From NCBI RefSeq assembly GCF_006539885.1, contig NZ_BJNW01000007.1, positions 62,001-126,000 on the forward strand: 64,000 nucleotides of DNA. Reading direction: 5' to 3'. The notes under the pieces were generated by a model that searched no databases, was not told the DNA's origin, and was given only the letters and a program-made list of their open reading frames with translations. This document shows, piece after piece, positions 1-8,110 of this stretch; positions within the stretch are counted from its first letter, which is position 1; every line of letters begins with the position of its first letter. The DNA comes from Kocuria varians (GTDB lineage Bacteria > Actinomycetota > Actinomycetes > Actinomycetales > Micrococcaceae). The position numbers and the translations under genes are program-made.

Positions 1-1811
1 GCCTCGGCGTCGTCCAGGTCCGTGAGCTGCGGCAGGTTGCGGTAGCGGTGCAGCAGCCCGGAGCGGTCCGTGAGCTCCGTGCGGATGCGCTTCACGGTGC
101 CGAGCATGCGCTCGTCGTCGTAGGCCACGAAGCCCACCGTGGGCAGCTGCAGCAGGGAGGCGTCCACGTCCGTGGAGCCGTAGTACTGCACGAACGAGCC
201 GACCTGCGGGTCGTAGCCGCTGGTCCAGATCTCGTGCGCGAGCTGGTCCCGGTGCTCCTCCCAGGTCTCCACGTCCCCGGGCAGGCCGTGGATGCGCACG
301 GCGTCCACGCCGGCCTGCATGGCGGCCCACATCATCACGCGCGAGTGCGTGTAGTACTGGGGCTCACCGCGCATCTCCCAGATGCCCTGGTCCTTCTCTT
401 CGTAGTTGGCGACGACGGCGCGCAGCAGCGCCTGCTGCAGCGGCCAGGACAGGTGGTCCTCCTGCACCCCGCGCCGGCGCAGCATCTCGAAGACCCGCAG
501 CACGTGCCCGGCCACGTCCGACTGGTAGTGCAGACCGGAGGAGTTGCCGTCGCGCACCGGCCGCGAGCGCTCGTAGCCGGGCAGGTCCACGAGCCGCTCC
601 CGGATCTGCCCGGAGCCGTCCAGGGTGTAGACGTTCGAGGGGTTGTTGACGTCCCCGGCGACCGCACGCAGCAGCCAGTTGCGCAGCTGGGCGGCCTCGC
701 GGTCGTGCCCGTGGTCGAGCATGACCTCCAGCCCCAGGGCGGCGTCCCGGGGCCACGCGTGACGGTGGTCCCAGGTGCGGTCCCCGCCGAGCACCTCCGG
801 CAGCGAGGTGGTGTCCGCGGCGATCAGACCGCCCGTGGCCTGGTGCATCAGCCCCCGGACCACGAGCAGGCTGCGGCGGATGATCTCCGCGGGGGTGTCC
901 TGGGTCGCGGAGAAGGTGAGCTCGCGCGCGGAGGCGGTGCCCGGCGTCGTCGGCTCCCCCTGCCCGCCGGCCACGGCGTCCAGGCGGCCGGTGGCGACGC
1001 CGCCCGCGGCGCCTCCCACGGGCACCGCGCCGGTCCCGGTGAGGTCCGTGCTCTCCGCGGAAGTGGGATCCGTGAGGGGGTCGTACGGCTCGTAGAGGTC
1101 CGTCCACTCCTGCCAGACGTTCAGGGTGGTGGTCAGCGTCTCGTTGACGTCCACCGCCTCCGGGGGAACCCCGTGGGAGGGGAACCACGTGAGGGTGAAG
1201 TCCCGGGTCTGGCCCGCGGCCACCTTGAACGAGCCCGCGTGACGGCGCTTCGCGGGGTCCGGGTCCGCCTCCGGGAGGGGGTCGCCGTGGAAGACCACCG
1301 AGTCCGGCCCGGCCATGCCCACCAGCACGGACTCTGCGGCGGCACCGGACTCCTCGGCGTCCTCCTCGAGCATCTCGAAGCGGGTCAGCCACGGCACCGA
1401 CGAGCCGTAGTTGAAGCGCAGGCGCAGGTCCTGGAACATCTCCACCTCGCCGGTGAGACCCTCCACCCGGCGGATCAGCTCCGTGCGGGAGGTCAGCGGC
1501 ATGAAGTCGGTGACACGCACCGTGCCGGTGTCCGTGATCCACACCGTGTGCAGCACGAAGGTGCTCTCCGCGTAGAACCGTTCCACGGTGGTGACCCCGG
1601 GCAGGGACATGTCCACCTGGGCGTCGTCGTCCACCGCGCAGGCCGGCGCCAGCAGCCACCGGCCGTGGTCCGGGGAACCCAGCAGGGCCGCGAACAGCGC
1701 CGGGGAGTCGAAGCGCGGGACGCACCACCAGTCCACGGAGCCGTAGCGCGAGACCAGCGGCCCGCTGCGCATGTTCGACAGCAGGGCGTAGTCCTCGATC
1801 TTGGAAGCCAT
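1..1811 (-). CDS. GH15 family glucosidase/trehalase-like hydrolase (3' end off window)
   Basis: Glycoside hydrolase family 15 protein, expected to release glucose from alpha-glucans or split trehalose with inversion. About 603 codons are visible and the C-terminus lies beyond the left edge, so the catalytic base is not seen. The N-terminal part begins IEDYALLSNMRSGPLV followed by SVDWWCVPRFDSPALF, the typical opening of actinobacterial GH15 proteins, and makes up a beta-rich domain to about residue 270. The (alpha/alpha)6 catalytic domain shows RTWDHRHAWPRDA near residue 343 and GIWEMRGEPQYYTHSRVM near 474; the Glu of WEMR is the expected general acid. There is no signal peptide, so it should be cytosolic. 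The ATG at 1811 has only a weak G-rich ribosome site, but no upstream extension carries family sequence. It is divergent from the DUF805 gene. Exact substrate is not decidable here. Confidence 0.88.
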   Translation of the reverse strand, partial: MASKIEDYALLSNMRSGPLVSRYGSVDWWCVPRFDSPALFAALLGSPDHGRWLLAPACAVDDDAQVDMSLPGVTTVERFYAESTFVLHTVWITDTGTVRVTDFMPLTSRTELIRRVEGLTGEVEMFQDLRLRFNYGSSVPWLTRFEMLEEDAEESGAAAESVLVGMAGPDSVVFHGDPLPEADPDPAKRRHAGSFKVAAGQTRDFTLTWFPSHGVPPEAVDVNETLTTTLNVWQEWTDLYEPYDPLTDPTSAESTDLTGTGAVPVGGAAGGVATGRLDAVAGGQGEPTTPGTASARELTFSATQDTPAEIIRRSLLVVRGLMHQATGGLIAADTTSLPEVLGGDRTWDHRHAWPRDAALGLEVMLDHGHDREAAQLRNWLLRAVAGDVNNPSNVYTLDGSGQIRERLVDLPGYERSRPVRDGNSSGLHYQSDVAGHVLRVFEMLRRRGVQEDHLSWPLQQALLRAVVANYEEKDQGIWEMRGEPQYYTHSRVMMWAAMQAGVDAVRIHGLPGDVETWEEHRDQLAHEIWTSGYDPQVGSFVQYYGSTDVDASLLQLPTVGFVAYDDERMLGTVKRIRTELTDRSGLLHRYRNLPQLTDLDDAE

Positions 1812-1972
1812 GCCCCCAGAATTCCACAAACGCCGCAGCGCCTCACCCCGCGCAGACCCCTCGCCGGGAACTGCTGGCCGTTCGGCCAGGACACCGCCCG
1901 CGCGCCATCGATAGCCTGGGCAGGACCTGGGCGTCCCTCCGGACCCTCGACCACCCCACGAGAAAGGCACCC

Positions 1973-2446
1973 ATGAGCATCCCCCAGCAGTACGAGCCCC
2001 GAGCCACCCAGCCCGGCGAGCCCGTGGGCCCCCTGCGCGCCGTCGGCAACTACGTCCGCAAGGGCTTCCAGTTCTCCGGCCGCGCCTCGCGCTCCGAGTA
2101 CTGGTGGATCGCCCTGTGGTCGCTCCTGGTGGGAGGCGTGCTCAAGTACGCACAGACCCAGAACGAGGACTGGATGGAGACCACCAACGCCCTCGGGAGC
2201 CTCGTGGGAGTCCTCCTGTCCCTGGTGCTCCTGGTCGTGGGGCTTCTCGTGGTCATCTTCAGCATCTCGCTGTCCGTCCGCCGCCTGCACGACTGCAACC
2301 TCTCCGGCTGGCTGTACCTGCTGATCCTCGTCCCCGTCCTGGGCTCCATCGCGCTGCTCATCATCGCCGCGCTGCCGCCGGACCCGCGGGGTGTGCGCTT
2401 CGACAACCCGAACCCGCGGCGCGTGCAGGAGAACGCGGCGGGCTGA
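1973..2446 (+). CDS. DUF805 family membrane protein
   Basis: Integral membrane protein of the DUF805 family, function unknown. The 157 residues show the family core: FSGRASRSEYWW at residues 35-45, a long hydrophobic stretch at about 71-101, the motif RRLHDCNLSGW at 103-113, a last membrane segment at about 114-134 and the ending PDPRGVRFDNPNP. A GAGAAAGG ribosome site sits 7 bases before the ATG. It is followed by a second, frameshifted DUF805 gene that shares GEPVGPLRAVGN and SGRASRSEYWWIAL, so the pair looks like a local duplication. The N-terminal 30 residues are hydrophilic and probably cytosolic. Confidence 0.9.
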   Translation: MSIPQQYEPRATQPGEPVGPLRAVGNYVRKGFQFSGRASRSEYWWIALWSLLVGGVLKYAQTQNEDWMETTNALGSLVGVLLSLVLLVVGLLVVIFSISLSVRRLHDCNLSGWLYLLILVPVLGSIALLIIAALPPDPRGVRFDNPNPRRVQENAAG

Positions 2447-2487
2447 GCCCCCGCTCGGAAAGTCCGCACGAACGAGGAAGGTGCCCC

Positions 2488-2933
2488 ATGAACCCATTCC
2501 ATGTCCTGGCGCGTCGTGCCGCTCAAGCCGGTGAGCCCGTGGGCCCGTGGGCCCGCTGAGGGCCGTCGGGAACTTCTTCCGGAAGGGAACCACTTTCTCC
2601 GGCCGGGCCTCACGGTCCGAGTACTGGTGGATCGCGCTGTACGTGGCGCTGCTCTCCGTGGTGCAGCAGGTGCTCCTAGACCGGCGCTCGAAGAAGCCTC
2701 ACGCCCCGGAGAAGCAGCGGCACCAGCCCCGAGTACTGCCGGTGCTAGGAGCGCTCGCGGGCGTCACCGCGCTGGTCACCTGCAACGTCTCCCTGTCCGT
2801 GCGCCGGCTGCACGACGTGAACCGCTCCGGCTGGTGGTTCCTGCTGACCTTCATCCCGGGGCTGGGCACCGTGGCGCTGATGGTCCTGTCCTCGCTGCCA
2901 TCCAACCCCCGGGGCGCGCGGTTCGACCGGTAG
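2488..2933 (+). pseudogene. DUF805 family protein, frameshifted by an 8-bp tandem duplication
   Basis: Second DUF805 copy, broken near its start. The ATG at 2488, behind a GAGGAAGG site, opens MNPFHVLARRAAQAGEPVGP but then reads WAR and stops at 2557-2559. The family sequence resumes in another frame as GPLRAVGNFF and runs to 2933 with SGRASRSEYWWIAL, RRLHDVNRSGWW and NPRGARFDR. The break coincides with two adjacent copies of CCCGTGGG at 2536-2551. Removing one copy gives GEPVGPLRAVGN, as in the intact neighbour, and a 145-residue reading frame. A GTG at 2547 overlaps the premature stop, so the downstream 128 residues, which hold all membrane segments, could still be made by reinitiation. It could be a true pseudogene, a slippage-switchable gene or a sequencing error. 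Confidence 0.8.
2536..2551 (+). repeat. 8-bp tandem duplication CCCGTGGG x2
   Basis: Two perfect adjacent copies of CCCGTGGG, followed by another CCCG. The extra copy shifts the reading frame of the second DUF805 gene by +8, equivalent to +2. The corresponding place in the first DUF805 gene has a single copy. Confidence 0.85.
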
Positions 2934-3028
2934 CGGCCCTGAGCTGTGGGGGCTTTGCACCCTGACTCCACCCGGTCTACGTGAGCGCCGGTTCTCGCCG
3001 ACGCAGCCGGCAGACCGCGGGCGAGCGA

Positions 3029-3072
3029 GGACGACGCCGCTCGGCCCCTGCGCGGGCCGGGCGGCGTCGTCC
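3029..3072. terminator. Terminator-like hairpin built from an inverted GACGACGCCGC pair
   Basis: GACGACGCCGC at 3030-3040 and its complement at 3061-3071 form the outer part of a stem. The stem continues inward through 3041-3047 with 3054-3060, giving about 19 pairs including one G-U and a 6-base loop. It sits 96 bases after the DUF805 stop and before the manganese operon. No T-run follows, as is common in high-GC actinobacteria. Either termination or another role for the repeated word is possible. Confidence 0.6.
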
Positions 3073-3106
3073 GTCGTGTCGTCCTTGCCCCGCCCCACCC
3101 GCCTCA

Positions 3107-3132
3107 CTAAAGTTCGGTGCACCGAACTTTAG
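3107..3132. promoter_or_regulatory. Perfect 26-bp palindrome, likely MntR operator
   Basis: Left arm CTAAAGTTCGGTG (3107-3119) is matched base for base by the complementary right arm CACCGAACTTTAG (3120-3132). It lies 38 bases before the ATG of the manganese-binding lipoprotein gene, where a promoter would be expected. A DtxR/MntR-family regulator gene lies at the other end of the transporter operon. Size and symmetry suit a homodimeric metal-dependent repressor. Assignment to MntR is inference from context. Confidence 0.75.
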
Positions 3133-3169
3133 AATTTCTCGATACGGAGCTCGATGCGGAGGAGGCGTC

Positions 3170-4105
3170 ATGGCGGGGTGGGGAAACCGGTGGCGGGCGG
3201 TCGCGGCGGTGGCCGCGGGAGTGGTGATGCTGTGCGGGTGCTCAGGCACCCCGGAGGCCACGTCCGCCGGTGCCACGCACCACGACGGCAAGCCGACCGT
3301 CCTCACCACGTTCACCGTGCTCGCGGACATGGCGTCCGTCGTCGGCGGAGAGCATGTGACGGTGGAGTCCATCACCAAGCCCGGCGCGGAGATCCACGAC
3401 TACGAGCCCACCCCCGCGGACGTGGGCAAGGCGTCCCAGGCGCAGCTGATCCTCGACAACGGGCTCGGGCTCGAGCACTGGCTCGGGCAGTTCGTGGCCT
3501 CCGCCAACGTGCCGCACGCCGTGGTGTCCGACGGCGTGGAACCCATGGACATCGCGGACCGCCCCGGCACCCCGAACCCGCACGCGTGGATGAGCCCCAC
3601 GAACGGGCAGCGCTACGTGGACAACATCGTCACGGCCCTGAGCAACCTGGACCCCGAGCACGCCGAGCAGTTCCGCGAGAACGGCACAGCGTACAAGGCG
3701 CAGCTGGAGAAGGTGGGTACCGATCTGAAGAACCGCCTGGCCGAGCTGCCCTCCCAGCAGCGCGCCCTGGTCACGTGCGAGGGCGCCTTCTCCTACCTCG
3801 CACGGGATGCCGGGTTGAGCGAGCACTACCTGTGGCCCGTCAATGCGGAGCAGGAGGCCGGGCCGCAGGAGCTGCGCAGGGCCATCGACGTCGTGGGACG
3901 AGACCGCGTGCCCGCCGTGTTCTGCGAGTCGACCGTCTCGGACCACCAGATGAAGCAGGTCGTGGAGGCCACCGGCGCCACGTTCGGCGGCACCCTCTAC
4001 GTGGACTCGCTGTCCGAGAAGGACGGCCCCGTGCCCACGTACCTCGACCTGCTGCGCCACGACGCCGAGACCATCGCCCGCGGTCTCACCGGGGAGAAGC
4101 GGTGA
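3170..4105 (+). CDS. Manganese ABC transporter, substrate-binding lipoprotein
   Basis: Metal-binding lipoprotein of the cluster A-I (ZnuA/PsaA/MntA) family, 311 residues, delivering Mn2+ to the ABC permease encoded two genes downstream. A signal peptide ends in a lipobox-like LCGC with the lipidated Cys at 24. Predicted metal ligands are His76 (EIHDYEP), His138 (NPHAWMSP), Glu204 (CEGAFSYL) and Asp279 (YVDSLSEKDG). A Glu at the third position is the pattern of Mn/Fe members such as PsaA; zinc members carry His there, and the His-rich loop of ZnuA is missing. The ATG at 3170 follows GGAGGAGG. An in-frame extension to 2981 has no signal-peptide character and would cover the operator, so I rejected it. 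The stop overlaps the next start. Confidence 0.9.
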   Translation: MAGWGNRWRAVAAVAAGVVMLCGCSGTPEATSAGATHHDGKPTVLTTFTVLADMASVVGGEHVTVESITKPGAEIHDYEPTPADVGKASQAQLILDNGLGLEHWLGQFVASANVPHAVVSDGVEPMDIADRPGTPNPHAWMSPTNGQRYVDNIVTALSNLDPEHAEQFRENGTAYKAQLEKVGTDLKNRLAELPSQQRALVTCEGAFSYLARDAGLSEHYLWPVNAEQEAGPQELRRAIDVVGRDRVPAVFCESTVSDHQMKQVVEATGATFGGTLYVDSLSEKDGPVPTYLDLLRHDAETIARGLTGEKR

Positions 4106-4905
4106 GGCCCGCGGTGCAGGCGCGCGGCGTCGTCGTCGACTACGGCAGCGTGCGCGCCCTGGACGGCGTGGACCTGACCATCCGGCCCGGGTGCGTCACG
4201 GGGCTCGTGGGGATGAACGGGTCCGGGAAGTCCACGCTGCTCAAGGCCGTGACAGGAACCGTGCGCCCGGACGCCGGGACCGTGGAGGTGGCCGGCGGCA
4301 GCCCCCGCGAGGCACGCCGGAAGGGCCTGATCGGGTACGTGCCGCAGAGCGAGGACGTGGACTGGTCCTTTCCGCTGTCCGTGCGGGACGTGGTGATGAC
4401 CGGGCGCTACGGCCGCATGGGGTTCACGCGGCGAGCGCTCCCGGCGGACCGGGACGCCGTGGCGGACGCCCTGGAGCGCGTGGAGCTGACCGACCTCGCC
4501 CGGCGGCAGATCGGCAGGCTCTCCGGAGGGCAGCGCAAGCGCGTGTTCGTGGCGCGCGCCATCGCCCAGGGAGCCCGGATCATGCTCCTGGACGAGCCGT
4601 TCGCCGGCGTGGACAAGCGCAGCGAGGCGACCATCGTGGGCCTGCTCCACGACCTCGCCGCGCGCGGCTGCGCCGTGGTGGTCGCCACCCACGACCTGCA
4701 GGCCCTGCCCGAACTCGCCCAGGAAGTGGTGCTGCTGCGCCGCCGAGTGCTCTTCCACGGGCCCGTGGCGCAGGGCCTCGCGCCCGAGAACCTCGTGCGC
4801 ACCTTCGGCCTGGACGTCATGGCGCGCCCCGGGGACGACGACGCCGCGCCCCCGGAGACCGCGCCCGGCACCGTCCAGACCCCGCCGTGGGAGGAGAACG
4901 CATGA
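4102..4905 (+). CDS. Manganese ABC transporter, ATP-binding protein
   Basis: ATPase subunit of the metal importer, 267 residues. Walker A GMNGSGKST is at 37-45, the signature LSGGQRKR at 140-147, Walker B MLLDEP at 161-166 and the switch His at 197. The sequence PQSEDVDWSFPLSV (81-94) is typical of the Mn/Zn importer ATPases. The GTG start overlaps the stop of the lipoprotein gene as GTGA, so translation is coupled. The last 25 residues, PGDDDAAPPETAPG onward, are a disordered acidic tail. The DDDAA in it is encoded by one copy of the dispersed GACGACGCCGC word, and another copy (complement) is read as GVVV near the start. Confidence 0.92.
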   Translation: MRPAVQARGVVVDYGSVRALDGVDLTIRPGCVTGLVGMNGSGKSTLLKAVTGTVRPDAGTVEVAGGSPREARRKGLIGYVPQSEDVDWSFPLSVRDVVMTGRYGRMGFTRRALPADRDAVADALERVELTDLARRQIGRLSGGQRKRVFVARAIAQGARIMLLDEPFAGVDKRSEATIVGLLHDLAARGCAVVVATHDLQALPELAQEVVLLRRRVLFHGPVAQGLAPENLVRTFGLDVMARPGDDDAAPPETAPGTVQTPPWEENA

Positions 4906-5771
4906 ACCTCGTGGAGCTGCTCGCGGAACCGTTGACGTACGAGTTCATGCTGCGCGCCATGGTCACCACGGTGGCCGCGGCGGCGGTGTGCTCGGTGCTC
5001 TCGTGCTGGCTCGTGCTCGTGGGCTGGTCGCTCATGGGGGACGCCGTCTCCCACGCGGTGCTGCCCGGCGTGGTGCTCGCCTACATCCTGGGGATCCCGT
5101 TCACGGTGGGTGCGATCGTGGCGGGTGTGCTCGCGGTGGTGCTGATCGGGGGTCTGCGCGGGACCAGCAGGGTCAAGGAGGACGCCTCGATCGGGATCGT
5201 GTTCACGGCCATGTTTGCGCTCGGGCTCGTGCTCATCTCGGTCACCCCGAGCCAGACGAGCCTGAGCCACATCGTGTTCGGCAACGTGCTGGGCATCTCC
5301 GCGGCGGAGCAGCTGCAGATCTGCGTGCTCGCGGCGGTGGGGCTGCTCGTCATGGTGCTCAAGCGGCGCGACCTCACCCTGTACGCCTTCGACCCCCTGC
5401 ACGCGCACGCGATCGGACTGTCCCCGGCGCGCCTCGGTGCGCTGCTGCTCGGCCTGCTCGCGGTGACCTCGGTGGCCGCGCTGCAGGTGGTGGGGGTGGT
5501 GCTCGTGGTCGCCATGCTCATCATCCCCGGCGCCACCGCGCACCTGCTTACCGACCGCTTCGGTGTGATGCTGCTGCTCGCCCCGGGCATCTCCGTGGCC
5601 TCCTCGGTGACCGGGATCTACCTCAGCTACTGGCTCGACGCCTCCCCCGGCGGACTCGTGGTGCTGGTCCACGCGGGCGTCTTCGCGCTGGCCTACCTGC
5701 TCAGCCCCGCGCACGGGGTGCTGGGCCGCAGACTCGCGGCACGACGTCGCCGTCGGGCGTTGGCGGGGTAG
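4902..5771 (+). CDS. Manganese ABC transporter, permease
   Basis: Membrane channel subunit of the ABC-3 family, 289 residues, with about eight hydrophobic segments. Family marks include LVGWSLMGDAVSHAVLPGVV near residue 40, the cytoplasmic stretch RGTSRVKEDASIGIVFT near 85, HIVFGNVLGIS near 123 and FDPLHAHAIGLSP near 163. The ATG overlaps the ATPase stop as ATGA, completing a three-gene translationally coupled operon. The Arg-rich C-terminus, RRLAARRRRR, should face the cytoplasm. It is convergent with the MntR-type regulator 32 bases away. Confidence 0.92.
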   Translation: MNLVELLAEPLTYEFMLRAMVTTVAAAAVCSVLSCWLVLVGWSLMGDAVSHAVLPGVVLAYILGIPFTVGAIVAGVLAVVLIGGLRGTSRVKEDASIGIVFTAMFALGLVLISVTPSQTSLSHIVFGNVLGISAAEQLQICVLAAVGLLVMVLKRRDLTLYAFDPLHAHAIGLSPARLGALLLGLLAVTSVAALQVVGVVLVVAMLIIPGATAHLLTDRFGVMLLLAPGISVASSVTGIYLSYWLDASPGGLVVLVHAGVFALAYLLSPAHGVLGRRLAARRRRRALAG

Positions 5772-5803
5772 GGCACCAGGGCAGGCCCTCTCGCGACTCC
5801 AAC

Positions 5804-6487
5804 TCAGGCATTGTGGGAGAGCGACACCCACACCGCGTCCGTGGCGGTCTGTCCGAGGGCCACACTGTGGGCGCCGTCGTCCAGCACGGCCTGGACGGAC
5901 TCCGAGTACGGGCCGCTGGAGTGGATGTCCAGGGGGACGCCCACGCCGATCCCGTTGTCCGCGAAGAAACGCAGCAGCTCCGAGTCCCGGTCCGAGATCC
6001 GTTCCACGCGCACGCGGGTGCCGTCGGGAACCGTGGAGAGGGAGACCGCGTCCGGGGAGGTGACGGTGCCGTCCCGCGCGGGGATCGGGTCGCCGTGGGG
6101 GTCGCGTGCGGGGTGGCCCAGGAGGTCGTCCAGGCGGTCGATCATGAAGTCGGACGCCGCGTGCTCCAGGTGCTCGGCCTCGTCGTGGACCTGGTCCCAG
6201 CGGTAGCCGAGCGTCTCCACGAGGAACGTCTCGATGAGGCGGTGACGGCGCACCATCTCCACCGCGAGCGCGCGGCCCTGCTCGGTGAGCTCGATGGCGC
6301 CGTAGGGACTGTGCGCCACGAGCCCCTGCTCCGTGAGCCGCTTGAGGGCGTCCGAGACGGTGGACTGGCGCAGCCCCACCTGGGCCGCCACGGCGGAGGT
6401 GGTGACGGGGTCCGCGGACCACTCCCCCAGGTTCCAGATGGCCCTCAGGTAGTTCTGGTGGCTCACCGACAGTTTCGCGACGGACAT
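5804..6487 (-). CDS. mntR: Manganese-dependent DtxR/MntR-family transcriptional regulator
   Basis: Metal-dependent repressor, 227 residues, predicted to bind the palindrome before the transporter operon when manganese is plentiful. A winged helix lies at about 8-65, with recognition helix LRQSTVSDALKRL. The dimer/metal domain follows, with His82 and Glu86 in RRHRLIETFL and the E-x2-E-H set Glu105, Glu108, His109. DtxR and IdeR have Cys at the first of these three positions, while manganese-type MntR has Glu, so manganese is the better guess. An SH3-like C-terminal domain (about 140-227) is present, longer than in Bacillus MntR. The transporter genes next door support the assignment. The ATG at 6487 is the natural start of the winged helix. 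Confidence 0.85.
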   Translation of the reverse strand: MSVAKLSVSHQNYLRAIWNLGEWSADPVTTSAVAAQVGLRQSTVSDALKRLTEQGLVAHSPYGAIELTEQGRALAVEMVRRHRLIETFLVETLGYRWDQVHDEAEHLEHAASDFMIDRLDDLLGHPARDPHGDPIPARDGTVTSPDAVSLSTVPDGTRVRVERISDRDSELLRFFADNGIGVGVPLDIHSSGPYSESVQAVLDDGAHSVALGQTATDAVWVSLSHNA

Positions 6488-6548
6488 GGTGGGAGACTAA
6501 CAAGAAGCCGGGCCGGCCCGGGCGGTCGAATGCGAGCCAGGGGGTTCC

Positions 6549-6845
6549 GTGGACAGGACCAGCAAGGCCCAGTGGAAGGCGATCTTCCTCAACCTCCTGA
6601 GCGGGGTCTGCGGCCCCCTCGGCATCTTCCTGTTCGTCACCCACCACCCGGTCCTGGGAGCGGCAGCGGTCCTGACCAGCCTTGGCATGGCAAGAATGGC
6701 CGGCACCATCCGGCAGGACGGCGCCATCGACGAGGCGATGGAGGCCAAGGCGGAGTGGGACCGCAACCACCCGGACGAGGCCCAAGAACCGGAGGAGCCC
6801 ACCGCCCAGGATCCCGAGACACCCGGCCCCACCACCAGGCTCTGA
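6549..6845 (+). CDS. Small two-segment membrane protein, unknown function
   Basis: A 98-residue protein I do not recognise. A short charged N-terminus (MDRTSKAQWK) is followed by two hydrophobic segments at about residues 11-31 and 33-51, then a hydrophilic, acidic and proline-rich tail (DEAQEPEEPTAQDPETPGP). The GTG start follows an AGGGGG ribosome site by 3-4 bases. It lies alone between the divergent mntR gene and a TetR regulator. Its codon composition matches the neighbours, supporting a real gene. No catalytic motif is visible. Confidence 0.6.
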   Translation: MDRTSKAQWKAIFLNLLSGVCGPLGIFLFVTHHPVLGAAAVLTSLGMARMAGTIRQDGAIDEAMEAKAEWDRNHPDEAQEPEEPTAQDPETPGPTTRL

Positions 6846-6933
6846 CTGCACCCACCGGGGCGCGCAAGGCGAGCACCGGGGCACGCGCCGCGGGCTCCGG
6901 GGCCGCGCCGCGGCGTCGTCGTAGCCTGGAAGC

Positions 6934-7536
6934 ATGGACGACACGGCCCCCGACCCCTCCCCCGAACGCCCGGCCGACATCCGCGTGGCCCACACGCGCA
7001 GGGCGATCCGCGAGGCCTGCCTGCAGCTGCTGGGCACCCAGGACGTCCGCAGCCTCACCGTCTCCCAGCTGTGCAAGGAGGCCGGAGTCTCCCGCGCGAG
7101 CTTCTACCAGCACTACACGGGGCTGGACGACGTCTACGCGGACATCGTGCGCCAGGAGCTCGCCCGCACGGCGAAGGACCTCGAGGCCTCCGAGGACACC
7201 CCCGGCCACGACCCCCTGGAACGCCTCGTGAGCTACGTCCACGCGCGCGGCACGGGCCCGGTGGTCATGATCACCAACCCGGTGCTGGCAACCCGCGTGC
7301 GCCCGCTCGTGGAGCAGTGGCTCACGGAGCGGATCGCCCGGGCCTCCTACGCCGCGGAGCTCGCGGACCTGGACACCGACCGGCGCGCACGGGCCTACTT
7401 CGTGGCCGGCGGCCTCACCACCCTGCTCGGACGGCAGGCCCGCGGGGCGACGGCGTCTGCGAGCCCGGCGGAGATCACCCGACTGATCCGCGCCTCCATG
7501 AGGACGGTCCTGCACCCGGACGACGCCGCCCACTGA
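6934..7536 (+). CDS. TetR/AcrR-family transcriptional regulator
   Basis: DNA-binding regulator of 200 residues. A TetR-type helix-turn-helix lies at about 23-68: RRAIREACLQLL, then LTVSQLCKEAGVSRASFYQH and the usual GLDDVYADI. The ligand/dimer part is all helical and has no recognisable signature, so the inducer is unknown. The last residues HPDDAAH come from a copy of the dispersed GACGACGCCGC word at 7519-7529, and another copy (complement) ends at 6920, 13 bases before the ATG where a promoter would lie. No obvious target gene is divergent. The downstream copper genes have their own regulator, so a link to them is unlikely. Confidence 0.85.
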   Translation: MDDTAPDPSPERPADIRVAHTRRAIREACLQLLGTQDVRSLTVSQLCKEAGVSRASFYQHYTGLDDVYADIVRQELARTAKDLEASEDTPGHDPLERLVSYVHARGTGPVVMITNPVLATRVRPLVEQWLTERIARASYAAELADLDTDRRARAYFVAGGLTTLLGRQARGATASASPAEITRLIRASMRTVLHPDDAAH

Positions 7537-7702
7537 GTGCCCGGCGCGGAGCTACGGTTCGCGGCGGGGCTCGCCACCGCTCAGGGTCTGAGCCCGGCAT
7601 CAGGGCCGGTAGTCGAGTCCCGCGGTCAGGCCCGGGCGGGCGCCCCGGACCCCACGGCGACGCCGCACGCGCACCTCGTGTGCCCGGCATCACGTTGTTC
7701 GC

Positions 7703-7719
7703 ATACCCCCCTAGGGTAT
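7703..7719. promoter_or_regulatory. CsoR operator
   Basis: ATACCCCCCTAGGGTAT, an interrupted inverted repeat with the TACCC-GGGTA arms and C-rich core typical of CsoR boxes. It ends 11 bases before the csoR start, so it probably covers the promoter and gives autoregulation of csoR-copZ-copA. Confidence 0.8.
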
Positions 7720-7730
7720 AGGTTCGAGGC

Positions 7731-8048
7731 ATGAGCACAGCAGAGACCCCCACCCGCGGCTACGCCCAGGACAAGGCCGCCTATGCCCGGCGCCTCAAGC
7801 GCATCGAGGGCCAGGTGCGCGGCATCCAGCGCATGGTGGAGGAGGACGCCTACTGCATCGACGTCCTCACCCAGATCTCCGCGATCCAGTCCGCCCTGAA
7901 GTCCGTGAGCCTGGGCCTCATGGAGGAGCACCTGGGCCACTGCGTCAAGCACGCCGTGGAGCACGCCCACGACACCGGGGACACCTCGGACATGGACGCC
8001 AAGCTCGCGGAGGCCAACGCCGCGATCGCCCGTCTGGTCAAGAGCTGA
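7731..8048 (+). CDS. csoR: Copper-sensing transcriptional repressor CsoR
   Basis: Copper(I)-responsive repressor of the all-helical CsoR/RcnR family, 105 residues, which releases DNA when it binds Cu(I). The ligand set C-H-C is present: Cys42 (DAYCIDVL), His67 and Cys71 (EEHLGHC). The family stretch RRLKRIEGQVRGIQRM (20-35) is present. It has a typical operator immediately upstream and is followed by copZ and copA in the same direction, forming the usual copper efflux cassette. The start is fixed by the operator distance. A Tyr at 41 and Glu at 66 are also at the usual second-shell positions. Confidence 0.93.
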   Translation: MSTAETPTRGYAQDKAAYARRLKRIEGQVRGIQRMVEEDAYCIDVLTQISAIQSALKSVSLGLMEEHLGHCVKHAVEHAHDTGDTSDMDAKLAEANAAIARLVKS

Positions 8049-8110
8049 CCGCTCACCCCGAACCCCACAGGGCCCACCCGGTCCTTCCCCCGAGCACCAA
8101 GGAGAACATC

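Noticed and set aside
48-1976. Very long plus-strand reading frame opposite the GH15 gene
   Set aside because: High GC removes stop codons on the opposite strand. Its peptide is rich in His, Gly and Val without family motifs, while the minus strand shows a clear GH15 protein. The same holds for 4407-7076 minus, 8748-10964 minus, 15589-17562 minus and similar frames.
2981-3169. N-terminal extension of the manganese lipoprotein
   Set aside because: It would place about 60 basic residues before the signal peptide and translate through the terminator and operator; the ATG at 3170 has a strong ribosome site.
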